NCBI GenBank assembly: GCA_948567375.1
Contig: OX419760.1
Location: forward strand, 42,656,001 to 42,720,000
Direction of reading: 5' to 3'
Length of the DNA stretch: 64,000 bases
Source of the DNA: Lunularia cruciata
Lineage: Eukaryota > Streptophyta > Marchantiopsida > Lunulariales > Lunulariaceae
Below the pieces are notes generated by a model. That model was not told where the DNA came from, did no database searches, and was given only the letters and a program-made list of their open reading frames with translations. Every line of letters begins with the position of its first letter. Position 1 is the stretch's first letter. The translations under genes were made by a program, and so were the position numbers. Shown piece by piece: positions 35,236-46,096 of the stretch.

Positions 35236-35829
35236 GGGGCTAGGTCTCAATAGTATTGATATGAGAAATTTGCCCTACTGCTGTCGTGGGGATCATTTGG
35301 GCTCAAGAGTGCGTCGAGCACCTGAGTGCTTGTGCTTAAATTCCTCTGTTTTCAATGCCTCAAAGCTTCCCGTATTCTGACACTATCTCTACTCTTGTAT
35401 GGTTGGCAATCTCCTTCTAGATAGAGCAACTTGTTTACAATTTCTCCCGATGGTAGGCTCTTCCTGAGGGATTTTTGTGTTCAGTTCCATGGGTTAACAT
35501 TGACCTTTGCGGGACTGTTTGTGTTCTATTAATTTTGGGTTTGTGGTTCTAGACCTGGTAAGGCTCAAAGAACTAGGTCTGGTGGTGTTTGTAGAATAGC
35601 CCACAAGTGATCCAACCGGACTCAAACCCGAACATCTAGATCATTGAATTGTTCCACTTACATAGACTGGACTTAGAGCTCCTAAAATGGAGTCCTTCCT
35701 TTGACACTATTCACATATCAGAATACACACATTTGTTCATGAGAAATATCACATTCGTCAAAATACCAAGCCTTGCAGTTTATAACCTCTGGGGAAACCC
35801 AAACAGCCCTAGACTAAACAATGACCACA

Positions 35830-38250
35830 CCTAAACTCTCTAACTGTCCTGCACAAAGCCACTTCAAATTTTCTTCTCTCCTACACAAGCCCTATCTCTC
35901 TAATTTTATTACACAACCACTCTCTCCTCTCCCTCTATCCTGGGCAAGCCACTTCAAAAAATTTCTTCTTCTGCACAAGCTCTTCCCTTTGCCAAAATCT
36001 TCTTGTCATCCTTGTCTAGCCTTGTTCCTTTGAAACTTCTTCCCTCTCCCTCTACAGACCAGGCTCTTTTCTCTCAAAAATTTTTGCCTTCTCTATCACA
36101 AAGTGCCTAATTGCTTTCCTTCAAATCCTTATTTCTTTCCACAATAAGACCCTTAAAATATCTCTACCTTCTCTCTCTCCTTTTAGTCCAGACCTTCCCC
36201 TCAAGGGTTCCCCGGTCTAGACCTCACTCACTCATTCAATGCTTCAGTTTAGCGTCTCTTAGCAACCCCTTTCACTCTTCAAAAAACACTCTGTCCAACA
36301 AGCTTCTTCTCTTGATATTCTTCCCTGCATTCACAAGCTCTTCCTTCAAGAGAATTCCCAACCTTCTTGTCTAGCTTTCCTTCAAAAATCTCACTCTTGC
36401 AATCCAGTCTCTCTAGCCCTCACATTTTGATTTCCCCTCTCTCTTCTCTATGTTCAGCACAAAGCCCTTGCACAGCCCTTCACATTCGAAATCCCTTCCT
36501 TGTAGTTCTCTCTCCAGTCCTTCACAGCCAGCTCTTCACATTCAAAATTTCCTCCTTGTAGTTCAGTCTCTCCAGCCCTTCACATTCAATTCTCTCTCTT
36601 CTATATGTCATGCACATCCCTTCACATTCAAAGAAAATCTCTCACATTTCAAAAATCCTCCTCTCTTTTCTATGTCCTACACAACCTTCATAGCCTTCAC
36701 AGTCCTTCACAGCCAGCTCTTCACATTCAAAATTTCCTCCCTGCAGTTCAGTCTCTCCAGCCTTTCACATTCAATTTTCTCTCTTCTCTATGTCCTGCAT
36801 AGCCCTTCACATTCAAAAAAATCTCTCACGTTTCAAAAATCCTCCTCTCTTTTCTATGTCTTGCAAAGCCTTCACACCCAACTCTCACATTTCAAAAATC
36901 CCCTCTCTTCTCTTTGTCCTGCACAATCCTTCACAACCTTCACAACTGGCTCTCACATTTTGAAAATCCCTTCTTGCAATTCAGTCTCTCCAGCCCTTCA
37001 CATTCAATTCTCTCTCTTCTCTATGTCTTGCACAGCCCTTCACATTTGAAAAAAATCTCTCCTCGCAACCGCCACCCAAAACCCTTCACATTCTTTCATG
37101 CAAAAATTCCCTTCCTGCAGCCCTTCACAAACCCTTCATTCTTTCAAAAAAAATTCCCTTCCTATAGCCACTTCCTAAACCCTTCACTTTTGATTAATCT
37201 TTCATCCTCTCCGTCCTACTCAATCTCTTATTTTTCATTCCAAAAATCTCTCCTCTGTAGCCACTACCCAAAACCCTTCACATTCTTTCTTGCAAAAATT
37301 CCCTTCTTGAAACCACTTCCCATACCCTTCACTTTTGATAAATCTTTCCTCCTCTTTGTCTTGCATAGTCTCTTGTCTTTCATTTGAAAATCTCTCCTCT
37401 ATGGCCACTGCCCAAAACTCTTCGCATTCTTTTGTGTGAAAATTCCCTTCCTACAGCCCTTCACAAACCCTTCATTCTTTCTTGCAAAGATTCCCTTCCT
37501 ATAGCCATTTTGCAGACCCTTCACTTTCAATTAATCTTTCTTTCTCTCTGTCTTGCATGATCTCTTGTCTTTCATTTGAAAAATCTCTCCACTGCAATCA
37601 CTACCCAAAACCCTTCACTTTTGATTAATCTTTCCTCCTCTCTGTCCTACACAATCTCTTGTCTTTCATTCAAAAAATCTCTCCTCTATAGCCACTACCT
37701 AAAACCCTTCACATTCTTTCCTACAAAAATTCCCTTCCGGTAGCCCTTCTTAGATCCTTCACTTTTGATTAATCTTTCCTCCTTTGTGTCCTGCATAGTA
37801 TCTTGTCTTCAAAAATCTCTCCTTTGCAACCACTACCCAAAATTCTTCACATTCTTTCCTGCAAAAATTCCCTTCATGCAACCCTTCACAAACCCTTCAC
37901 TCTTTCCTTTCTTTCATTTTGTTTTCCTCCTCTTTCTTCCTCTGTCCCCCGACTCTCCAGCTCCTCCTTCTAGAAAATTCCCAGACCTCTTGTCCAACCC
38001 AAAAACTCTCTTTTCTCAAAATTTCTTGCCCCTTCTTGGCCAAAGCCCTTCCTTGGGGAAAACCTTGTCAGCCTCCTCTTGTCCTTTTTCAGGCTTTCTC
38101 TTGAAGCAAAAAAAACCCCTTTCTCTCTTTTGTCCTTCAAGATACTCTCTCAAAGCTAAAAGGTTCCTTTCTCTCTCCTCTCCTTCAAGGCACTCTCTTG
38201 AAGCTAAAAAGACACTCCTTGTTGCTACCACTAAATAAAATACTCCTGAG
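35830..38250 (+). repeat. 2.4-kb pyrimidine-rich degenerate tandem tract
   Basis: The plus strand is mostly C and T with A-runs and very little G. Two repeat types are seen. From 36420 to 37060 the motif CAGCCCTTCACATTCAA, with CTCTCTTCTCTATGTCCTGC, recurs in units of very roughly 190-230 bp. From 37060 to 37900 the motif CCCAAAACCCTTCACATTC, with TGATTAATCTTTCCTCCTC, recurs every ~100-200 bp. Long plus-strand open frames (for example 36450-37049) follow from the repeat composition and encode only Ser/Leu/His/Pro-rich sequence. Not treated as genes. Confidence 0.75.
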
Positions 38251-38520
38251 ATCCCAGTAACATAAACAAAAGTTCCAAGCTTATGAAACACACAAATAAG
38301 CCCTAAGCTTATGCAACATAAAAGAAAATCCTGAGCTTATGTAACACAAGAGAAAATTCTGAGCTTATGTAACATAAGATTAAATCCCAAGCTTATGTAA
38401 CAAAAAACAACTTCAGGCTTCACCATAACATAAAAATACTCCCGAGACAAGGTAACATGATATGACTTTTGAGACACAATAACATAAAAAAATGCCGAGT
38501 TCACTATAACATAAAAGAGA
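38250..38520 (+). repeat. Minisatellite with AGCTTATGTAACA units
   Basis: About seven degenerate units of roughly 33-38 bp containing CTGAGCTTATGTAACA(CA)AGAGAAAAT, for example at 38290, 38330, 38365 and 38390, then weaker units with CATAACATAAAA to about 38515. It follows the pyrimidine-rich tract directly. Confidence 0.7.
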
Positions 38521-39593
38521 GGACTCACACCAAATGGCACCAATGGTATTCATGGATTATTTTCCCTACGGCACCACAACCAAGATATTCAAGCTATGCA
38601 AGTCAATAGGGTCTACAAACTATTAGAGCATCCAAAGAAGCATCACCTAATGTGATTGCTCTCTTGTGGATTGCACTAGTCAATGCTCTCTATAGATCAA
38701 TAGACACATGTTGTTCAAAGTATGCTACAAAGTATGAGAGTGAGAGTGATACTTCTTGACATCTAAAATGACAATTTCTCATGCACTCCTTGACAAATGT
38801 GTGAAATGCAATGTCCATTGGTCCATATAACTCCAAAGCTAGAGGAATAAAAGGTGACCTCACTGCATACTCCTATACTTGGAGACCTTGCGTGTTGTTG
38901 CTCCACTCACTATTTATCTACGGAGATGAGTAATCATTCCTGCCAAAATTGCATCACATGTAAGGTCTATAACCACAATATTTGCCATTGTCACCTAATC
39001 ATCTTGGACCAAGTATAAGTCTACTCTGATACATGTAGTATGCAAAGCATAGGAACTCTCCTTCAAAGCAAGGTATTTACTCTCTCGTGCCATAACAAAC
39101 ACTATATCCTTGATGAGATCATTGGTAGTTATCCTCTATCCTCCAAAACCACACTATGTCATATGGACCGTTGCTACATCTAATATAGAACCACATCGTC
39201 ACAGCATTTGTAGTGTCATATCTAGATTGCTTGGACACTAGAGTTCCCGTGATAGTAGTTAGAGGCATTTTGGTAATTACTCATAGACTACTTTCTGACG
39301 GTTAGATTTTGTGTTTAGGGTACTAACTTTAGGCGGGGCTCACTATCACTTGCACCGTCCACACTATTAGGTGTGCCATCAGCGGGACTATTGGGATGAG
39401 ACCTAGGTCAAAGTCAGGAGTATACATTGGAAGTGTAGCTCCAAAGAGCTCACTTCTCTGATGTTGAGCGTTCAAGTTCCTAGCTAGAGTGGACAAAAAG
39501 CCGGTGAATGTTACCTAGATTCTCTTAGCTAGAGTGGGTGTGGCTTGACTATAATCAGTGCCGTGTTGTTGAGGATCAGATCAAGTATTGATC
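38521..39593. other. Unassigned flank of family D, possible left part of element G
   Basis: No open frame of note and no known motif. Its right end, ...AAGTATTGATC, continues across the family D insertion into GATCTGAGTTTAG at 47395. So this stretch and 47395-49060 were one sequence before D arrived. It may be the LTR or leader of element G, but no LTR ends were found. Confidence 0.4.
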
Positions 39594-40272
39594 TGTGAGC
39601 CGGCCTGTCTCTCACTCAGGATGAACCTCTGATGGCTATTATGGTAGCGCACCATGGACTAAGAAGGCAAGGAACCCCAACTCCATCATACTCCTCCAAG
39701 GCTAACACTCCAAGACTCAAGACATTGCTCACTAGAGAACTCAATGAGAGAGAGATAGTTGCAAATGAAAGGATGATGAGTACCTCTTCACCCCTTGTTT
39801 ATATACTTGTGAAATAGTTACGTACCAAAGTTACTAATTACCGTAGTAACTCAAGTTACTAGACTAAAAGTCAAGTAAAGTCAAAAAGTAGAAAGGAATA
39901 TCCATTCACATGGGCATATTCCCCTTATCTTGACCCAACCACTAAAGCAAGGATTCCTTCACATGGGCTATCCTTGGACTAAAGAAGAATCCAAAACAAA
40001 AAGGCTTGCGGGCCCAAGAGTTCTCAACTCTTTCCCCAAAGCCAAACACCTAGGAATAATACCAAGTCAACACACTAAAATCCAAAATAGTGGTGCTCAT
40101 CTTTTCTACTTCCTCTAAAGTAAGGTCCCATCTATCTTAGCTATGACTAACTTTAGCTAACCATGACTAATATAGAACCATGCTTTATCTCTATATAAAT
40201 AATATCTCTTAAGTACTTGTAATACCAAGCTAAATATCACAATACCACACACATGCACAAATGGGTGTTACA
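39594..40272 (-). repeat. Family D 3' LTR
   Basis: 679 bp, plus strand TGTGAGCCGG...GGTGTTACA, so TGTAACACCC...CCGGCTCACA in element sense. Nearly identical to 46717-47394. A minus-strand TATA-like run lies at about 40190-40205. Next to it inside is the polypurine tract (CCGGGGGTAAA in element sense). Confidence 0.93.
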
Positions 40273-40320
40273 TTTACCCCCGGACTAAGTTTTCACTTTG
40301 TCCTCAAAGTGAAGGTCTCT

Positions 40321-41433
40321 CTACCTTCTATGGTACATCTTCAACTTATCATGGTTAATCCTATCAAAGTATCTTCCTCCCAACTCCTTGAGATCATAGG
40401 TGTAATTGCCCCACACCTTCTCCACTATGAAAGGTCCAAAGTACTTGGGCAAAAACTTCTTTTGCACTCTCTTGAATCGAATGGAATCAAACAACATTAC
40501 CCAATCACCTTCTTTAAAAGGCTCCACCTTCTTCTTGTCTTGCCTCTTATCATAGCTCTCCTTTTGTTTCCTTTGGGCTTGCTCCACTTGAACCATAGCA
40601 ACTGCTCTTGCCTCTTCCAACTCCATGAGTTGATCCTTCCTTGACTTCTCTGCATCACCTCCTTGTGCTTTCTTCAATCTCCTATGAATGCTTTGGAAGG
40701 TAGGAAGATCAAAGTGAATAGGTAAGGTAGACTCAATACCATACACCAATTGAAATGGAGAATATCCAGTGGAAGTTTTCATGGTTGTCCTATACTCCCA
40801 CAAAACTTCATGAATCCTCTTGTCCCAATGATATTTAGCCCCCTCCATTTCTGCATCTTTGGCCAACATCATGCACAAGGTCTGATTGGTTCTCTCTGCC
40901 AAGCCATTGGAATTTGGCTTATAGGATGTAGTTACTCTATGTGTGATAGAGAAATGTTGTAGCATGGCTGTAGTAATGCTTCCTGTAAACTCTCCTCCTC
41001 TATCAGAAACCAACTCCAAAGGGCATCCAAACCTAGTGATAATGCGTTCATAAAGAAATCTACCCACTTCATCTTCATTCTTGTCCCTCAATGGTCTAGC
41101 CTCAACCCACTTGGTAAGGTAATCAGTAACTACCACAATGTACCGATTGTTCCTTGGGGTTCTATTGAGAGGACCTACAAAATCAATTCCCCACTTCTCA
41201 AAAGGTCCTAGCAATGGAATTGATCTAAGTGGTGGAGTGGATGTAGACTTTCTAGCAAAAGCTTGACAAACATGACAAGTTTTGCAATAATCAAGACAAT
41301 CCTTGAAAATCTCTCTCCAATAGTAACCTGCATCTAGAATCTTGAAAGCAGTCACCTTTCCTGCAAAGTGTCCTCCACATACTAAACCTTCATGAAACTC
41401 CTTTATGAGTAGGATAGACTCTTCCTTACCCAC
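40321..41433 (-). CDS. Family D integrase
   Basis: 370 residues in the pol frame, separated from the upstream pol by a TGA at 41440-41442 that replaces a likely CGA. It has an HHCC zinc finger (YCKTCHVCQAF), a catalytic core with the D-D-E residues visible (IDFVGPL, LVSDRGGEF, then NGLAERTN) and a C-terminal GPF/Y-type module (PKYFGPFIVEKVWGNY). It inserts element DNA into chromatin. There is no chromodomain, so D is not a chromovirus of the family A type. As an isolated ORF it has no start signal of its own and would need readthrough. Confidence 0.88.
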   Translation of the reverse strand: MGKEESILLIKEFHEGLVCGGHFAGKVTAFKILDAGYYWREIFKDCLDYCKTCHVCQAFARKSTSTPPLRSIPLLGPFEKWGIDFVGPLNRTPRNNRYIVVVTDYLTKWVEARPLRDKNEDEVGRFLYERIITRFGCPLELVSDRGGEFTGSITTAMLQHFSITHRVTTSYKPNSNGLAERTNQTLCMMLAKDAEMEGAKYHWDKRIHEVLWEYRTTMKTSTGYSPFQLVYGIESTLPIHFDLPTFQSIHRRLKKAQGGDAEKSRKDQLMELEEARAVAMVQVEQAQRKQKESYDKRQDKKKVEPFKEGDWVMLFDSIRFKRVQKKFLPKYFGPFIVEKVWGNYTYDLKELGGRYFDRINHDKLKMYHRR

Positions 41434-41673
41434 TGCTCTTCAAAGTAGACCATCTGCTCCTTGGTGAAAAAGAATATCCTCCACCATTGTGTAAGGTCTA
41501 GATCTTGCTGCAAGGGCCTTCCTCTCCCTAGCATGCATCCCTTCTGGATAGTTACCTTTTGTCACAAAATCCACAATCTCCTTGTACTCCATTGGAACCT
41601 CTTGAGTGACTGAGATTGTCATGAGCTCCTCATCCGGGAAGGAATCATCCACTGGCTCATCTCCATCATGATC

Positions 41674-43938
41674 TTAGGCTCTAGATAATAAATCAGCATT
41701 TGCATGTTTCTTTCCTGGCCTATCTTCAATGGTGTAGTCATACTCAGACAAGAGTATCATCCACCTTGCTAGTCTCCCTTCAACATTAGGCTTGTTGAAG
41801 ATGTACTTCAAAGCCTTGTGATCCGTGACAATGGTGGCTTTCCCTCCAATCAAGTAGTGTCTAAACTTCTTGAGACCAAAGATCACTGCCAACTCTTCTC
41901 TCTCCGTGATAGAGTAGTTCTTCTCTGCTGAAACCATCTGCCTACTAGCATAAGCTATTGGATGATCATGCCCATCTTGGTCTAATTGACTAAGAGTGCA
42001 TCCTATAGCTACATTAGAAGCATCAGTGTAGAGGATGAAAGGTTTACTCCAATCAGGTTTAGCAAGAATTGAAGCTACAACAAGGGATTGCTTGAGCTCC
42101 TTAAAAGCTTTGAGAGCCTCCTTGTCTTCCAAAATCACCATGTAATCTACACCCTTCTTCATGTAGATGGTCAATGCATAAGCCTTGTTGGAAAATGAGA
42201 AGATGAACCTCCTATAGTACCCAACCATCCCCAAGAATTGGCGTAACTTTGTCAAGCTTGAAGGGAATGGAAGGTCTGAGATTTTCCTCACCTTCTCAGG
42301 ATCAACTGCTATTCCATCCTTGGAGATGATATGCCCCAAAAGTAGACCTTCTTCACATCCAAAAATGCACTTCTCTGGGTTGAGTGATGCATTTGCCTCA
42401 TCCAAGCGTTGCAAGACTTTGATTAGGTGCTCAAAGTGCTCCTCCTTGCTCCCATAGACACAAAAGTTATCAATGAAATCTCTCACAAATTTCCCAATGA
42501 AAGGTTCAAATACCTTGTTCATGAACCGTTGGAATGTGGCTGGAGCATTGCAAAGCCCAAAAGGCATGACCTTGAAAGCGTAAGTTCCCCAAGGTGTGGT
42601 GAATGTGGTGAGTTGTTGATGCTCTGGTGCAATCTTGATTTGGTTATATCCACTATAACTATCTCCAAAACTGTACCTCTCATGACTTGCAACCTCCTCT
42701 AAGATCTCATCAATGAATGGCAATGGGTCGTAGTCCTTCTTGGTAACAGCATTGAGCTTCTTGTAATCCACACATACCCAAAGCTTGCCATTCTTTTTCT
42801 TCACAATGACAATTGGAGACACCCATTCTGAATTCTCCACCTCAAAGATAAATCCAGCCTCCTTGAGCTTATCAATCTCCTCCTTCACAACCAAAGATAT
42901 TGGTGGGCTAATGAGACATTGCTTTTGGCGGATTGGTCTTGCATGGGACTCCACCTCTATCTTGTGCTCCTCCAAGGTGACTTCCTTCAAATCCTTGTAA
43001 CTAAAAGCAAACACATGGATGAACTTGCGGAAAATCTCCTCAAATCTCACCTTCTCCTCCTTGGTAACATTTGGGCAATACTTGAGGGTAGATAACCTTC
43101 TCTCTACCTCCTCAAGTATCAATGGTGATTTATCTGGGTCCTTCAAAACCTCTGGCTTAGGTGCAAAATCCATAGCACACAAAGGATACACATCTGAATC
43201 AGATTCAGATTCATCCTCCTCCATGGAAGTCTCCTCTTCCATGCTTGTGTCCACACCTGAAGCTCCTTCTTCAGAATCTGATTCCCAATAATCAGAAGAT
43301 GGTGTATCTGAATGTGAAGTGTTGGTGGTGTTAGTCACAGGAATAGTGACTCTATGGTTTGATGGCCCAATCCTCAAGTACCCTTTGTGCCATCGATCAG
43401 TTGTGCGTACTGCTCTCAACCATGGCCTCCCAAGAAGTAAGTCATAGCTTGAATCCTTCAAGACTTGGAAAGTCATGAGATTTTGAACTCCCATAACTGA
43501 AACTACCACTTTATCCATCACCCCTACTGGTCGAACTTGTTGCTTGTTTGCCATGCTCACCACAAATGTTGAAGCTCTTGAGGGTATCATACCCAACTTC
43601 TTCATCAACCTTTCTGACATGGCATTTACTGCTGATCCTCCATCAACCAATGCATCCTTGATGTTGTGACCATTCACTCTCACATCAATCTTGGAGGCAT
43701 ATTCACAAGCTTCCCATGGTGCTAGCTTGGCATCCACCACCCCCATTGATACTGGAACTTTTGCCTTCTTCTTCTTCTTGCTCCTTGTAGAACTCAAACC
43801 ACCTCTAAGCTCCTTTCTCAAGGTAGGGTTCAAAGCAATTATTTGGCCCACTGTGATGTTAGCCTTGCGACTACCAACATCCTCCAACACATTGTAGTTC
43901 CATTGTTGCTTTGAGATCAAGAAGTCCTCCATCCCCAA
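41674..43938 (-). CDS. Family D protease-RT-RNase H polyprotein (RT active site FIDN)
   Basis: 754 open codons. The protease has ALVDGGSAVNAMS, the D-G-G-S form also seen in other plant gypsy elements, and LLLGRPWL. RT has VSPIVIVKKKNGKL, MPFGLCNAPATF and, at the catalytic box, DFIDNFCVYG. The second Asp is Asn (codon AAC), which should abolish polymerase activity. RNase H has LYTDASNVAIGCTL and VTDHKALKY. The frame ends in TAA at 41674-41676. A short open segment (41652-41440) continues in frame to the integrase. Upstream, gag is in the same frame, separated by a single TGA. Confidence 0.92.
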   Translation of the reverse strand: MGMEDFLISKQQWNYNVLEDVGSRKANITVGQIIALNPTLRKELRGGLSSTRSKKKKKAKVPVSMGVVDAKLAPWEACEYASKIDVRVNGHNIKDALVDGGSAVNAMSERLMKKLGMIPSRASTFVVSMANKQQVRPVGVMDKVVVSVMGVQNLMTFQVLKDSSYDLLLGRPWLRAVRTTDRWHKGYLRIGPSNHRVTIPVTNTTNTSHSDTPSSDYWESDSEEGASGVDTSMEEETSMEEDESESDSDVYPLCAMDFAPKPEVLKDPDKSPLILEEVERRLSTLKYCPNVTKEEKVRFEEIFRKFIHVFAFSYKDLKEVTLEEHKIEVESHARPIRQKQCLISPPISLVVKEEIDKLKEAGFIFEVENSEWVSPIVIVKKKNGKLWVCVDYKKLNAVTKKDYDPLPFIDEILEEVASHERYSFGDSYSGYNQIKIAPEHQQLTTFTTPWGTYAFKVMPFGLCNAPATFQRFMNKVFEPFIGKFVRDFIDNFCVYGSKEEHFEHLIKVLQRLDEANASLNPEKCIFGCEEGLLLGHIISKDGIAVDPEKVRKISDLPFPSSLTKLRQFLGMVGYYRRFIFSFSNKAYALTIYMKKGVDYMVILEDKEALKAFKELKQSLVVASILAKPDWSKPFILYTDASNVAIGCTLSQLDQDGHDHPIAYASRQMVSAEKNYSITEREELAVIFGLKKFRHYLIGGKATIVTDHKALKYIFNKPNVEGRLARWMILLSEYDYTIEDRPGKKHANADLLSRA

Positions 43939-43962
43939 CTTCTTCCTTGGAGTCTTTGTTGT

Positions 43963-45147
43963 TCATGGTGTTGAGGTGCGAGTGCTCCTAGTAGACATAG
44001 GAGTATCCTTGCTTGAAGTAAATTCTTGAGAAGAGTGAACATCCTCTGCAAAACGAGCTCTCTTCTTCTCTTGTGCCAAAAGCTCCAAATTAAGACCCTT
44101 GGAGTTTGAGCACTCTCCCTTCTCATACTTGCTCTCAACCACATCTATGGATGCTATCCCCTTACCTTTGTTGGGATTAGGAGCCACTTGGGTTTCACTA
44201 CCTCCCTCTTTCCCTCTATTGGCTCCCTCATAACCCCTTCCTCCATGGTAAGTGGAATTTGGGCAATTCCTTTGGATATGGCCTCTTCCTCCACAACCAA
44301 AACAATTTCTATCATTGAAATTGTTGGCTGGTTGGCCTCCTCTATATGGATAGTTTCCATAACTCCTAGGCCCTCTCCTTACATTCTGATCCACCTCTCT
44401 CTTCTCCCATAGTTGCACCACATTGATCTTGAGATCCGCAAGTTGTTCTGTGATGGTTTGGAGTGGATCTTTTGGTGGAGGTGCAAGAACTGGAGCAACT
44501 ACTACTTGTGGTGCAACCCTTGTCACCAAAGTATCAGAAGTTCCACCATACTTGTAGCCTTGAGGAGGATGCACAACCTCCTTCACCACCAAATCACTCT
44601 CATCCCCTTTCAAACTCTCCTCCATACGAATTGCGATCTTGATAGCTTCAACCTTGGAAGAAGGTTTCTCATATCTCACCTTGCTTCTAATTTGTGGTCT
44701 CAATCCTCCCACAAAATTCTTGGTGAGCATGGCCCCTATGCCAATCATTGTAGTCTCCACATCATCCCCACCCTTCCTCAACACTATGCAAAATCTGGAC
44801 TCCAACTTTTCCACTCTTTCCACATAGACCCTCACTTTCTCTCCATCTCCTTGCTTGAGAAATGTAACCTCACTCATCAATCTCTCATAACTCTCATCAG
44901 GAAGAAAGTTCTCAATGAGTGCTGAAGTCAAAGTCTCCCAAGACTCCTCTTCCCCCTCTCTCCTCTCTCTCTTTTGGTATTCTGACTCATACCATGTAAG
45001 TGTTGCATCCTCAAAGAAATCTGGTAATAATGAGGCCCACTCATTCTTCCTCCTCTCATTGTTTCCTATGCAAGCTCTCTTGAAGTCTCTCACAAAGGCC
45101 TCCACATCTTCTCCATCCTTGCCAAAGAAAACCGGAAGTTTCCCCAT
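43963..45147 (-). CDS. Family D gag
   Basis: 394 residues from ATG at 45147. A capsid core of the retrotrans_gag type (DVEAFVRDFKRACIG, LTWYESEYQKRER, FLPDESYERLMSEV) is followed by a basic Pro/Gln region and a CCHC knuckle, CFGCGGRGHIQRNC, near 44300. The reading frame ends with TGA at 43963-43965 (CCA-TGA-ACA) and pol continues in the same frame. Pol could be made by readthrough of this one stop. The stop could equally be a mutation, since C-to-T changes at stops are common here. A long poly-T/CT run (45178-45215) lies just upstream of the ATG in plus sense. Confidence 0.9.
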   Translation of the reverse strand: MGKLPVFFGKDGEDVEAFVRDFKRACIGNNERRKNEWASLLPDFFEDATLTWYESEYQKRERREGEEESWETLTSALIENFLPDESYERLMSEVTFLKQGDGEKVRVYVERVEKLESRFCIVLRKGGDDVETTMIGIGAMLTKNFVGGLRPQIRSKVRYEKPSSKVEAIKIAIRMEESLKGDESDLVVKEVVHPPQGYKYGGTSDTLVTRVAPQVVVAPVLAPPPKDPLQTITEQLADLKINVVQLWEKREVDQNVRRGPRSYGNYPYRGGQPANNFNDRNCFGCGGRGHIQRNCPNSTYHGGRGYEGANRGKEGGSETQVAPNPNKGKGIASIDVVESKYEKGECSNSKGLNLELLAQEKKRARFAEDVHSSQEFTSSKDTPMSTRSTRTSTP

Positions 45148-45382
45148 CTTAACCCCTCACTATCTTTCTTTTCTCTCAATTTTTTTTTTCTCTTTTTTTT
45201 TCTCTCACTCTATTACTAATAGAGTATATACATGACTAACACCATCTGAGAATAATCCACTCTAGGGAACACAAAAGGTTTAGGTTGCTCCAAGATTTCT
45301 ATAGCAACATCAAATCCTAGAGTGCATATTAATCTAACTCTCATGGATAGTTTATCCATAAGTTGAAAGATTATCTCCATCA

Positions 45383-46096
45383 CTAATCTTGAGAACTAGC
45401 TGATGAAGGTGGTAGTATTTCTGTAGCCGTACAAAGAGTCTCTCCAAGATCCTTCACCAAAGTTTCCAAAAGTGCTTTTACTCCACTACACTCATGTCCT
45501 TTTGGAAGTCCTTCAACTCCACAAACCTCACACAACTCCTTGGTCTTAGATCTTCTCCCTCCCAATCTTGGTGAAGAAGGTCCAACATGCAAACCCAAGT
45601 CAAGTAAGTCTCTCCTTTCCCTCAATCTCTTGCTCTCAAAGGTCAATGGACATGAACTTGCCTTATGTCCCTTCTCTCCACATAGAAAGCACTTAGACTC
45701 ACTCTTTCCTCCAAGTGGTGTAGGTTTTTGGATCCTCTCAACACTCTCTTCAAATTCTATTGTAAACTCTCTTTTCCTCAAATCCACCCCTACAATCACC
45801 TCAAACCCTTGGGGAACCTTGCATAATCTCAATTTCCACTCTTGATGACCCTCCATGTTCCCCAAGATGAATCTAAACACTCAAACATGCTTTTTGTTGA
45901 TCTCAAACTTCTCATGCATGAGATCTCCACTCTGCAGAATTGATCCTTCCTCACAATGTAACTCAAATCTCCCAACCAATATGTCACAGTCCTCTGAAAT
46001 TTTGCACACTTGATCACAACTCCAGGGCTTCCTTCCCTGCAAAAGTTCAGATCTTTTCATTAAGCCATTTGGCCTAGACACCTTTCTATTCAGCAC
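45383..46096 (-). CDS. Family D accessory ORF with CCHC zinc knuckle, upstream of gag
   Basis: Two open segments in one frame (46096-45884 and 45880-45383) are separated by a TGA at 45881-45883. The second segment (165 codons) has EWKLRLCKVPQGFEVIVG, a canonical zinc knuckle CFLCGEKGHKASSC, and a second Cys/His cluster CEVCGVEGLPKGHEC. It differs from the true Gag at 43963-45147, which has its own knuckle. The plus-strand copy E (50521-50928) keeps the same ORF, including the TGA, so it belongs to the family. Function unknown. An RNA-binding accessory protein is one idea; a captured host CCHC gene is another. Confidence 0.7.

Noticed and set aside
36450-37049. 199-codon plus-strand open frame
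   Set aside because: It follows from the pyrimidine-rich tandem repeats. The product is only Ser/Leu/His/Pro-rich low complexity and the frame is shared by overlapping open frames.
38290-38515. Repeated AGCTTATGTAACA units as a CRISPR-like array
   Set aside because: The units are degenerate, spacers are not unique or of constant length, and the DNA is plant nuclear. It is a minisatellite.
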